DNA of 47,364 nt, taken from NCBI GenBank assembly GCA_011050685.1, contig DRFF01000056.1, positions 1-47,364 of the forward strand, written 5' to 3'. The notes beneath the pieces were generated by a model. The model searched no databases, was not told where the DNA came from, and worked only from the letters and a program-made list of their open reading frames with translations. How positions within the stretch are numbered: the stretch's first letter is position 1; the number at the start of each line of letters is the position of its first letter. The translations under genes and the position numbers were made by a program. Shown one piece after another: positions 7,950 through 15,216 of the stretch. Origin of the DNA: Aurantimonas coralicida (lineage in GTDB: Bacteria > Pseudomonadota > Alphaproteobacteria > Rhizobiales > Rhizobiaceae).

Positions 7950-7974
7950 ACCACACAACATGCGCAAGAGCCAC
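7950..7974 (-). repeat. Right terminal inverted repeat of the ISL3 element
   Basis: Exact reverse complement of the left repeat at 6344-6368. It begins one base after the transposase stop codon and ends one base before the stop codon of cbpM on the other strand. Confidence 0.9.
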
Positions 7975-7975
7975 T

Positions 7976-8314
7976 TTATCGAGGCGAGTCCAGGCCGCTC
8001 GGGGACAAAGCCGCGATGATCGCCTTCTGGATAGGCTCGTCCTGCGCCGCGACAGCGGCGGTCAGCGACAACAGGCGTTGCCGGGTCTCATAGAGCTGAT
8101 CGGCCAAAGACAATACCACCGGCAGGGTCTCCGCGTCGATCTCCAGGTCGTAATGCAGCGTGCAGATGAAGCGGACCCGGGCGCATTCCATGTCCGAGAA
8201 GATGAGGGTCCCGGCATCCGGCTGGGCCGAAACGAGTTCATCGCGGAGCCAGGCCTCGAGATCGTTTCGCTGCAGCGCCGAGATGGCCGCGACAAGCGCG
8301 TCGATACCCGTCAT
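7976..8314 (-). CDS. cbpM: CbpM-type modulator of the CbpA co-chaperone
   Basis: A 112-residue MerR-HTH-like chaperone modulator; the LEIDAETLPVVLSLADQLYETRQRL stretch is the helix pair typical of CbpM. CbpM binds the J domain of CbpA and restrains it. The start at 8314 overlaps the cbpA stop by four bases (ATGA), confirming the pair. The stop codon (7976-7978) lies one base from the IS end, so the last residues and the stop may be supplied by the insertion junction. The N-terminal part is shorter than in Escherichia coli CbpM only by a few residues. Confidence 0.82.
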   Translation of the reverse strand: MTGIDALVAAISALQRNDLEAWLRDELVSAQPDAGTLIFSDMECARVRFICTLHYDLEIDAETLPVVLSLADQLYETRQRLLSLTAAVAAQDEPIQKAIIAALSPSGLDSPR

Positions 8315-9228
8315 TTCAGCATCTCCTTGCGCGGATCCAGCCGGGTCTTTGGCTCCCATGTCTCCAGAAACGCGACCAGTTCGGGCTCCTCGGTCGTGGG
8401 AAGGACGATTTTGAGGGTGATCAGCTGATGCCCACGTTGACCGGTCTTCTGGTTACGGATTCCTCTCTCGCGAAGCCGCAAAATTGTGCCGGTATTGGAC
8501 CATTTCGGAACGGTCACCTTGACCGGCCCGCTGATGGTCGGCACCTCGATCCGGGCGCCCAGGGCCGCCTCCGTCAAGGTGACCGGCACTTCGACGTGAA
8601 TGTTACCGTCCTTGGAGCGAAAGAACGAATGCGGCTGGACATGCAGTTCGACATAGGCGTCGCCCGGGGCTCCACCACCGAACCCAAGCATTCCTTGCCC
8701 TTTCAGCCGCAGCATCTGCCGGTCGGCTGCACCCTCGGGGATCTTGACCTGCAAGGTCTTGCCTTCGGGTAATGTGATCGTCCGCGTGGCGCCATTGGCC
8801 GCATCCAGAAAAGCCACCGGGAGTGCATAACTCACATCCTGTCCACGCGCTCTGAACGTGCCCTGGGCTCGTCGTCCTCCGCCCGAAAACGCGCGGGACA
8901 GAAACTCCTCCAGATCTTCATTGCTCGAAAATCCGTCCTGTGCGGCGTGCGAAGCGTAGGCCGGGCCGTCGGCGAAGTCGCGATAGAACTGCTCATGCTG
9001 GCGCTCGGCTCCGCTGGCGTCGATTTCGCCCGCATCGAAGCGCCGGCGTTTTTCCGGGTCCTTGAGCAGGTCGTTCGCGGCCGAGAGGTCCTTGAACCTG
9101 CTCTCAGCCTCCTTGTCGCCCGGATGCAGATCCGGATGGTGCTTGCGCGCCAGTTTCTTGAATGCGGCCTTGATCTCCTTGCTGGTCGCGGAGCGGGCGA
9201 CGCCGAGGGTCTCGTAAGGGTCCTTCAT
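8311..9228 (-). CDS. cbpA: CbpA-type DnaJ co-chaperone
   Basis: A 305-residue curved-DNA-binding-protein-A type Hsp40. Residues 4-68 are a J domain with HPD at about 31-33, needed to stimulate DnaK ATPase. A short linker (QHEQFYRDFAD) leads to the DnaJ C-terminal substrate-binding domains, with VKIPEGAADRQMLRLKGQG and GDAYVELHVQPHSFFRSKDGNIHVEVPVTLTEAALGA recognisable. There is no zinc-finger domain, which separates CbpA from DnaJ. It is followed by cbpM and preceded 100 bases upstream by trxC on the same strand. The three form a protein-quality unit. Confidence 0.92.
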   Translation of the reverse strand: MKDPYETLGVARSATSKEIKAAFKKLARKHHPDLHPGDKEAESRFKDLSAANDLLKDPEKRRRFDAGEIDASGAERQHEQFYRDFADGPAYASHAAQDGFSSNEDLEEFLSRAFSGGGRRAQGTFRARGQDVSYALPVAFLDAANGATRTITLPEGKTLQVKIPEGAADRQMLRLKGQGMLGFGGGAPGDAYVELHVQPHSFFRSKDGNIHVEVPVTLTEAALGARIEVPTISGPVKVTVPKWSNTGTILRLRERGIRNQKTGQRGHQLITLKIVLPTTEEPELVAFLETWEPKTRLDPRKEMLK

Positions 9229-9328
9229 GCAACTGATTCCATGCCAACCATGCCTCGAATGACCGTGTTATTTATCGGTACTGCGCAACGCTCCGACGCC
9301 TCTGTTGCCGCGCCGTTGGATGGCAGGC

Positions 9329-9775
9329 TCAAGCCGCCGCAGTCGGCAACTTGTCACGCACCCATTGCACGATCTGTTGGGCCGACATCGCGCCCGAGGT
9401 TCGGGCCGCCTCCCGCCCATCCAGGAACAGGATCATCGTCGGAATGCCGCGAATGCCGAGGCGAGAGGCGGCTTCCTGTTCGACTTCCGAATTGAGCTTG
9501 ATCATGCGAACCCGCGGCTCCAGATCGCGCGCTGCGGCCTCATAGGCGGGCGCCATCGCCAGACATGGTCCGCACCAGGGGGCCCAGACATCGACGAGAA
9601 CCGGCACCGTGCCGCGCGCGATCTGGCGGTCGAAATTCTCCGTGCCGACATCCTCGGGATGGCCGGCGAACAGCTTCGCCCCGCATTTCCCGCATTTGGC
9701 ACCGCTGGCCGATCGCGACGGCGGCAAGCGGTTGACGCCGCCGCACTTGCTGCAAACCACACGAGTCTCGGTCAT
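9329..9775 (-). CDS. trxC: Thioredoxin 2
   Basis: A 148-residue thioredoxin with the N-terminal zinc-binding extension of TrxC: CSKC at about 8-11 and CGKC at about 28-31. The thioredoxin domain follows, with active site WCGPC at about 66-70 and the cis-proline segment GIPTM. TrxC is a cytosolic disulfide reductase and holdase induced by oxidative stress; the zinc finger tunes its redox potential. It is first of the leftward trxC-cbpA-cbpM set. A FixK-type site at 9947-9960 lies 170 bases upstream and could serve this direction as well as the rightward gene. Confidence 0.92.
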   Translation of the reverse strand: MTETRVVCSKCGGVNRLPPSRSASGAKCGKCGAKLFAGHPEDVGTENFDRQIARGTVPVLVDVWAPWCGPCLAMAPAYEAAARDLEPRVRMIKLNSEVEQEAASRLGIRGIPTMILFLDGREAARTSGAMSAQQIVQWVRDKLPTAAA

Positions 9776-9946
9776 TCCACTCTCCCTCCGTCTGGTTGGG
9801 TGCGACAGCCGGCTGCGTCCGACGGCATGTTTCCATCACCGTCCTTCTCGCGTCCAGATCCGAAGCGGCCGACACGACCACAGAACGGCAGCGACTCCGC
9901 GCGGCCTGTACCCTTCGTTATGATGCACATTGTCTCGATCGATTGT

Positions 9947-9960
9947 TTGACCTTGCGCAA
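9947..9960. promoter_or_regulatory. FixK/FNR-type site TTGACCTTGCGCAA
   Basis: Fits TTG(A/C)-N6-(T/G)CAA, the broader FixK2 consensus, with one half TTGAC and the other CGCAA. A weak -10 (TCTGAT, 9983-9988) follows at the 22-base distance expected of a class II activated promoter, predicting a start near 9995, about 36 bases before the gene at 10031. Confidence 0.6.
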
Positions 9961-10030
9961 GTCGCGGTGGAGTTTGCTGTGGTCTGATTGTCGGCAATGG
10001 CGCCCAACCCCAATCAGGAGTCACGACCCA

Positions 10031-10390
10031 ATGATCCTGCCGAATGATACACTCGTAGCGGTCGCCGACGGCGCGACCCTCAAACTGTTCCGGAACAGAG
10101 GTGTCGAGCCCCATATCGACCTCGTGGCCGTCGATGATCCGAAGGTCGCGGCGACCAACCCCCGGTCGGGCGCCCGACACAGGAATGCCTCGGCCAATCC
10201 GGACTCCCACCGCAGTGCAGAGGATGGTTTCGCGGCGGCCAGCGCCGGTTATCTGAATCGTTTGGCGATCGCCGGCGAACTCGGCCCGGTCTTTGTCATC
10301 GCCGACCCTAGGACATTGGGGGAATTGCGACGGAATTTTCACCCTCGGTTGCAGGCGAAGATTGTCAGCGAGTTGGCGAATGATCGGTGA
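10031..10390 (+). CDS. Host-attachment (PF10116 / baeRF-like) family protein
   Basis: A 119-residue protein: an N-terminal strand TLVAVADGATLKLFRN, a variable basic middle, then LAIAGELGPVFVIADPRTLGELRRNF and QAKIVSELAND. This matches the family named after an Agrobacterium host-attachment protein and related to the eRF1-like baeRF fold. Its biochemical role is unknown; the name should not be read as proof of attachment. The start at 10031 has AGGAG ten bases upstream, and long in-frame upstream sequence is antisense to trxC. A second, longer paralogue lies at 16780-17220. Preceded by a FixK-type site. Confidence 0.75.
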   Translation: MILPNDTLVAVADGATLKLFRNRGVEPHIDLVAVDDPKVAATNPRSGARHRNASANPDSHRSAEDGFAAASAGYLNRLAIAGELGPVFVIADPRTLGELRRNFHPRLQAKIVSELANDR

Positions 10391-10655
10391 GATCCTTCGA
10401 TCCACGATATCTCAACGGCCCTACACAATGCGTGAACCGGTCGGCAGCCGCGACAAGCGGGTCGCCCGGGCTCAGGCCAATATCGCGGAGGCTGCGGCCG
10501 GCGGCACCTTGGCAACGCCGTCGGCGTAGGCCTCGAAAGCCGCGCGGTTGAGCGCGTGGACTCCGGTGAAAACCGGTTTCGCGGTGCACAGCGTGTTGTA
10601 GGATGAGTCTGCCAACCCCGATGGCCGCGCAGCTGAATCCAGGACAGGGTATCCG

Positions 10656-12554
10656 TTGAACTCAATCCTCCACGATCGTCTGAACACCGCCCTGCTGACC
10701 GTTGCATTCCTCGGCCTCGTCGGGGGGCTCGGCCTGACATTTGCCGATCTGCCGCAACTAGCGGATACGATCTGGGCGGCGGGTGTCCTGCCGGTCCTCG
10801 CCGCCTTGGTCGTGGAGATCGTCCGGAGTCTGCGGCAAGGCGATGTCGGGTTGGACATTGTCGCCGCACTGTCGATGTCGGCGGCACTGCTGTTTGGCGA
10901 GACGCTCGCGGCGGCGGTCGTGGCGCTGATGTATTCGGGGGGAACCTTCCTTGAAAGCTTCGCCGAGGGTCGCGCCCGACGAGAGATGAGCGATCTTCTC
11001 TCTCGTGTGCCTCGCACCGCGACGCGCCACCGCAACGGCACGCTCGACGACGTGCCCTTGGATGACGTCGAGCCTGGCGATCTTCTGCTGATCCGGCAGG
11101 GGGACGTGGCGCCCGTCGACGGCACAGTCGAAAACAGCCGCGCGATGGTCGACCAGTCGGCGCTGACCGGCGAGTCGATGCCCGTACGTCTGGAGCATGG
11201 GCAGGACGTGATGAGCGGTTCGACCAACGCGGGCGAACCTTTCGACCTGCGCGCCAATCGCCGGGCGGCCGACAGCACCTATGCCGGGATCGTCCGCTTG
11301 GTGGAGGAAGCGCAACGGTCCAAGGCCCCGATGGCTCGGCTCGCAGACCGGTATTCGCTGCTCTTTCTGATGGTCACAGTCGCGCTGGCGACGGCGGCGT
11401 GGTGGTTCACGGGCGATCCGATCCGCGCGGTCGCCGTTCTCGTCGTTGCCACGCCGTGCCCTCTCATCCTCGCGGTCCCTGTCGCTCTGGTGGCCGGCCT
11501 CTCTCGAGCGGCGCACTTCGGAGTGCTGATCAAGGGCGCCAAACCGCTCGAGGCGCTAGCGCGCATCCAAACCCTGATTCTCGATAAAACCGGCACGCTG
11601 ACTGATGGGCGTCCGCAGATCGTGTCGATCGACACTTATGGAGCCCTGTCTCAGCATGAGGTCCTGTACTTCGCTTCCGCCTTGGATCAGGCCTCCAAAC
11701 ATCCGATCGCCCAGGCCATCGTCGTTGCGGCGCGGACGCGCGGCGTCGTTTTGCCCGCGCCCGTCGACGTCGAGGAGATGCCAGGCGAAGGTGTGGCGGG
11801 GAAAGTGGACGGCAGGGATGTCGTGGTGGGCGGCGCGGCTTTCGTGACGGCGCGGGTCGACGGGCCCGATGCGCGGCATCGCGCCGGTGATGCGGGTTCT
11901 GTGCTCGTCGCTCTTGCTGTCGACGGCAAGCTTGCAGGACATCTCGTGATGGCGGACGTCCTGCGGTCGGGGACGGCCGAACTGCTTGCAAGCCTGCGCC
12001 GCCTCGGCATCCGGCGTATCCTGCTGGCGACGGGCGACCGTCAGGCCGTGGCCACGGCCGTCACCGAGGGGCTGGGGCTCGATGCAGTAAAAGCCGAGTT
12101 GACCCCGGACCAGAAGGTGCTGCTGGTGCTGGCCGAACGCAAGAACGGCCCCGTCATGATGGTGGGCGATGGCGTCAACGACGCACCGGCGCTCGCGGCC
12201 GCGGACATCGGCGTGGCCATGGGCGCGCGCGGTGCGGCCGCCTCGGCCGAGGCGGCCGACGTCGTCCTCCTGGTCGACCATCTCGACCGGCTGCTGCCGG
12301 GGCTCGAAGTGGCCCAACGGTCCCGCCGGATCGCGATCGAGAGTGTATTCGCCGGGATCGGCCTCTCGATCGTGGGAATGGTCGCTGCGGCTTTTGGCTA
12401 TCTCGCACCGGTGCAGGGGGCATTGCTGCAAGAAGTGATCGACGTCGCCGTGATCCTCAATGCGCTCAGAGCGCTGAGGATCGTGCCGCATGACGTGGCC
12501 AGCTCAGCGCTCCCATCGTCGGGACTTGGAAGGGCGAATGATGGAAGCGGTTGA
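10656..12554 (+). CDS. Heavy-metal (P1B-type) P-type ATPase without metal-binding domain, TPCP type
   Basis: A 632-residue P-type ATPase: TGES at 171-174 (actuator), TPCP at 266-269 (transport helix), DKTGT at 310-314 (phosphorylated Asp), an HP motif (SKHPIAQAI) and GDGVNDAPALAAADIGVAMG. The N-terminus lacks the usual CxxC domain and starts directly with helices. Canonical Cu or Zn pumps carry CPC or SPC; TPCP marks a less studied branch whose metal is uncertain, so I do not assign one. The start is TTG at 10656, with AGGACAGG upstream. Its stop codon lies inside the FNR-type site at 12551-12564 that precedes the next gene. Confidence 0.87.
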   Translation: MNSILHDRLNTALLTVAFLGLVGGLGLTFADLPQLADTIWAAGVLPVLAALVVEIVRSLRQGDVGLDIVAALSMSAALLFGETLAAAVVALMYSGGTFLESFAEGRARREMSDLLSRVPRTATRHRNGTLDDVPLDDVEPGDLLLIRQGDVAPVDGTVENSRAMVDQSALTGESMPVRLEHGQDVMSGSTNAGEPFDLRANRRAADSTYAGIVRLVEEAQRSKAPMARLADRYSLLFLMVTVALATAAWWFTGDPIRAVAVLVVATPCPLILAVPVALVAGLSRAAHFGVLIKGAKPLEALARIQTLILDKTGTLTDGRPQIVSIDTYGALSQHEVLYFASALDQASKHPIAQAIVVAARTRGVVLPAPVDVEEMPGEGVAGKVDGRDVVVGGAAFVTARVDGPDARHRAGDAGSVLVALAVDGKLAGHLVMADVLRSGTAELLASLRRLGIRRILLATGDRQAVATAVTEGLGLDAVKAELTPDQKVLLVLAERKNGPVMMVGDGVNDAPALAAADIGVAMGARGAAASAEAADVVLLVDHLDRLLPGLEVAQRSRRIAIESVFAGIGLSIVGMVAAAFGYLAPVQGALLQEVIDVAVILNALRALRIVPHDVASSALPSSGLGRANDGSG

Positions 12555-12564
12555 CGCCGATCAA
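12551..12564. promoter_or_regulatory. FNR/FixK-type site TTGACGCCGATCAA
   Basis: Exact TTGAY-N4-RTCAA. It includes the TGA stop of the P-type ATPase and stands 158 bases before the universal stress protein gene at 12722; predicted transcription start near 12599. Confidence 0.75.
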
Positions 12565-12721
12565 TGCCAAGTTGGCGCGAACCCCGCTGATGTTGGAATG
12601 CGGACCGGAAGTCTCCCTCGCAGCACGGCACACCGTATCGCTGTGCGGCGAGGGGAGGAATGCTCCGGATCGCAGGCCATCGGATTCTAATGCGATCGTG
12701 ATCGCAGCGCAGGAGCCTTGC

Positions 12722-13558
12722 ATGAGTTACGCGTCGATCATGATGCATGTCGATAACGATGATGCGAGCACGGCCGCGCGTCTCGACCTCGCCGGCGCTC
12801 TTGCCACGCGCTTCGACGCGGTTTTGATCGGCGTGGCCGCCGCCGCGATACGCCCGCCGCCGGTCGACGCGTTTGGCGGTGTGGTGTTCGTCGACGTCAT
12901 CGCCGAAGAACGAGAGCGGATTGCCGCCGAAGTGCGAGCCGCAGAGGCGCGCTTCCGGTCTCATTTTTCCGGCCAAGCCATTACGACGGAGTGGCGCTCC
13001 GCGATTGATATGCCTGCCGAAACGCTGGCCCGCGAAGCTCGTTCGGCCGATCTGATCATCGTCGGGCGCGATCTGGACCAGCACCACGCCAGTGTCTACC
13101 AAACCGTCGATCCCGGCGAGGTCGTGATGGCTGCCGGTCGACCGGTCCTCATCGTCCCGCCAGGTACTCGTGCGCTTTCGGCCGAGCACGTGGTTATCGC
13201 CTGGAAGGACACCCGAGAGGCGCGCCGGGCACTATGGGACGCGTCGCCATTCCTGCGGGCGGCGGCGAGCGTCCACCTCGTCGAGATCGCCCCGAAAGCG
13301 GAATTGGGGGCCGCGCAAGCGCGCATCGCGGACGTCGTCCGTCATCTTGAGCGGCATCGGGTCAAGGCCCGCGCGGAAGTGCGCGCGCAACGAGAGGCAT
13401 CCGTGGCCGATGAACTCATCCTGATTGCCGAACAGAACGGTGCCGACCTCATTGTCGGGGGTGGATATGGCCATGCTCGCTTGCGAGAATGGGTCTTTGG
13501 CGGTGTAACCCACGACCTGCTGCGTCGCTGCCCGATATGCTGCCTCCTATCCCATTGA
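12722..13558 (+). CDS. Tandem universal stress protein (UspA family)
   Basis: A 278-residue protein with two Usp folds: residues 1-150 (SYASIMMHVD, then SADLIIVGRD and GRPVLIVPPGT) and 155-278 (AEHVVIAWKDTREARRAL, then GADLIVGGGYGHARLREWVFGG). The second half keeps the G-x2-G-x9-G nucleotide-binding loop; in the first half it is degenerate. Tandem Usps are typical of oxygen-limitation and stasis regulons. The start at 12722 has AGGAG eight bases upstream. An FNR-type site at 12551 precedes it and the phospholipase D gene follows 118 bases later, probably co-transcribed. Confidence 0.9.
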   Translation: MSYASIMMHVDNDDASTAARLDLAGALATRFDAVLIGVAAAAIRPPPVDAFGGVVFVDVIAEERERIAAEVRAAEARFRSHFSGQAITTEWRSAIDMPAETLAREARSADLIIVGRDLDQHHASVYQTVDPGEVVMAAGRPVLIVPPGTRALSAEHVVIAWKDTREARRALWDASPFLRAAASVHLVEIAPKAELGAAQARIADVVRHLERHRVKARAEVRAQREASVADELILIAEQNGADLIVGGGYGHARLREWVFGGVTHDLLRRCPICCLLSH

Positions 13559-13676
13559 GCAAATCCGCCGGTCGTCGAACTGCCTCGCAGGTGGCGACCA
13601 ACCGCACTCGGTCGCGCCGGTCGCCGGCTCGGGCCTGCCGCGTAGGGCGGCGCGATCTATCAGGCGCTGGACACAC

Positions 13677-15101
13677 ATGACCTGGAAGAGCTCCATCCTG
13701 CGGGAGTGCGACACGTGCTGGCGGATCGAAGCTGCGACCAAGGTGGCGCTACTCGCCGACGGCTGGGCATACCTGCCGGCCATGCGCGCCGCCATGGAGC
13801 GGGCCGAGCATTCCATTCTACTGGTCGGATGGGACTTCGACGCACGCGTGCCTTTTGGGCCCCCAACCGCCGAGGACCGGCATGCCGAACCGTTCTGCGA
13901 ACTGATGGCGCGCCTGTTGGCGCACAATCCCTCTCTGACGGTTCACATACTGATCTGGGAGATGGCGATAGGTTACAGCATCCAACGCCGGGACAGTCCC
14001 CGGCACGCGGCGCGATGGCTGCCCCGAGATCGTCTGGAATATCGGCTGGATGGCCGCCATCCGGTGGGCGCTTCGCACCATCAGAAAATCCTGGTTGTCG
14101 ATGATACCGTGGCGTTTTGCGGCGGCTCGGATTTCACGCGCAATCGCTGGGATACATCCCTGCATCTGCCGGCCGACAGTCGCCGCCGCACACTCGACGG
14201 GAGCATTTACAAGCCCCGACATGAGGTGATGCTCGCCGTCGCGGGACCAGCGGCGGCAGCCCTCGGCGAACTGGCGAGACGACGCTGGCATCGCGCCACC
14301 GGTGTTCAACTTCCGCGGCCAATCCCTGCAACGCCCGCCTGGCCCAAAGATCTCGTATCCGACATGAGCGATGTCAGAGTAGGGATCGCTCGAACCGAGC
14401 CCGCCGTCAGGGAGGTGGAAGCCCTCTATCTCGCCGCGATCGCTGCCGCCAGACACTGGATCTACCTGGAGAATCAGTATGTCACCTCGCCGGTTATCGC
14501 CGACGCCTTGGCGCAACGTCTCGGCGAGCGCGACGGTCCGGAAATCATCATCGTCTGCCCGGGTCGAAGCGTTGGGACCTTCGAGCGTTTTATCATGGAC
14601 CGCCCGCGAATCCCTCTGATTCACTCGCTCCGTTCAAGGGATGTCAACCAACGGTTGCGGGTCTTCGCTCCCATGGCCGCAATCGATCTGCCGATCACGG
14701 TGCATTCCAAGCTGATGGTGGTCGACAACCGTCTTTTGAGGGTCGGATCTGCAAATTTGAACAATCGGTCGCTCGGCCTCGATTCGGAATGTGACGTGGC
14801 GATCGAAGCCGGAGCGGATGATCTGGCGGCAAGACAGCGAATACTCGCCTTGCTGAGTCGCCTTGTGGGCGAGCATGTCGGCAGTCCGGCCGAGGTCTTT
14901 GCCGCCGTGTTGGAGCGATCGGGCAGTCTCATCGCGACGATCACTCTGCTCAACCAAGTCGAGGGGAGGCACCTCGAGCCGTTCCCGGCGCCGCGGCCGG
15001 GCTGGCTCGATCGTTGGCTTGGGCGGACGCATTTCTTTGATCCGTTCGACACGGCCGACAATTGGCGGCCATGGCGTCGCCTCCAGGGCCGACGACGCTG
15101 A
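13677..15101 (+). CDS. Phospholipase D / cardiolipin synthase superfamily protein
   Basis: A 474-residue protein with two HKD half-sites: HHQKILVVDDTVAFCGGSD at about 138 and VHSKLMVVDNRLLRVGSAN at about 342, each with H-x-K-x4-D. Such enzymes make or remodel phospholipids by phosphatidyl transfer, or hydrolyse them. There is no N-terminal membrane helix or signal peptide, so it is unlike E. coli ClsA. The segment IYLENQYVTSP before the second motif is typical of the PLD-like group with eukaryotic-type sequence. No separate regulatory site is seen, so it probably follows the Usp gene in one transcript. Confidence 0.88.
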   Translation: MTWKSSILRECDTCWRIEAATKVALLADGWAYLPAMRAAMERAEHSILLVGWDFDARVPFGPPTAEDRHAEPFCELMARLLAHNPSLTVHILIWEMAIGYSIQRRDSPRHAARWLPRDRLEYRLDGRHPVGASHHQKILVVDDTVAFCGGSDFTRNRWDTSLHLPADSRRRTLDGSIYKPRHEVMLAVAGPAAAALGELARRRWHRATGVQLPRPIPATPAWPKDLVSDMSDVRVGIARTEPAVREVEALYLAAIAAARHWIYLENQYVTSPVIADALAQRLGERDGPEIIIVCPGRSVGTFERFIMDRPRIPLIHSLRSRDVNQRLRVFAPMAAIDLPITVHSKLMVVDNRLLRVGSANLNNRSLGLDSECDVAIEAGADDLAARQRILALLSRLVGEHVGSPAEVFAAVLERSGSLIATITLLNQVEGRHLEPFPAPRPGWLDRWLGRTHFFDPFDTADNWRPWRRLQGRRR

Positions 15102-15134
15102 TCGGCGGGATGTGGCCTGTGTCAGGCCCAGCGT

Positions 15135-15148
15135 TTGACCGAAATCAA
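15135..15148. promoter_or_regulatory. FNR/FixK-type site TTGACCGAAATCAA
   Basis: Exact TTGAY-N4-RTCAA. Its centre predicts transcription from about 15183, between the site and the GTG start at 15217. The in-frame ATG at 15148 lies on the site itself and is therefore unlikely to be the start. Confidence 0.8.
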
Positions 15149-15216
15149 TGCCTGCGCCGCTCGATGGGGTGAGCTTGTTTGCATGCTCATCGAAAGTGAG
15201 GAGGGGACCGAAGCCG

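Larger units (their letters stand above)
6344..7974 (+). mobile_element. ISL3-family insertion sequence, damaged
   Basis: About 1.63 kb bounded by perfect 25-bp inverted repeats (6344-6368 and 7950-7974, outer end GTGGCTCTTGCGCATG). It encloses one transposase gene whose core is ISL3-like. No 8-bp target duplication is visible: GATTTGGT on the left does not match the right flank. This suggests a deletion at one edge, or that the ends lie one or two bases inward. It sits between the NO cluster and the stress island and touches the 3' end of cbpM. The transposase N-terminus is frameshifted, so the element is probably immobile on its own. Confidence 0.85.

Noticed and set aside
6336-7982. An 8-bp target-site duplication flanking the ISL3 element
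   Set aside because: The eight bases on either side do not match for any tested placement of the ends.
10391-10655. A minus-strand open segment resembling the end of a phasin-like protein before the P-type ATPase
   Set aside because: No start codon with a ribosome site, and similarity too weak to support even a remnant.
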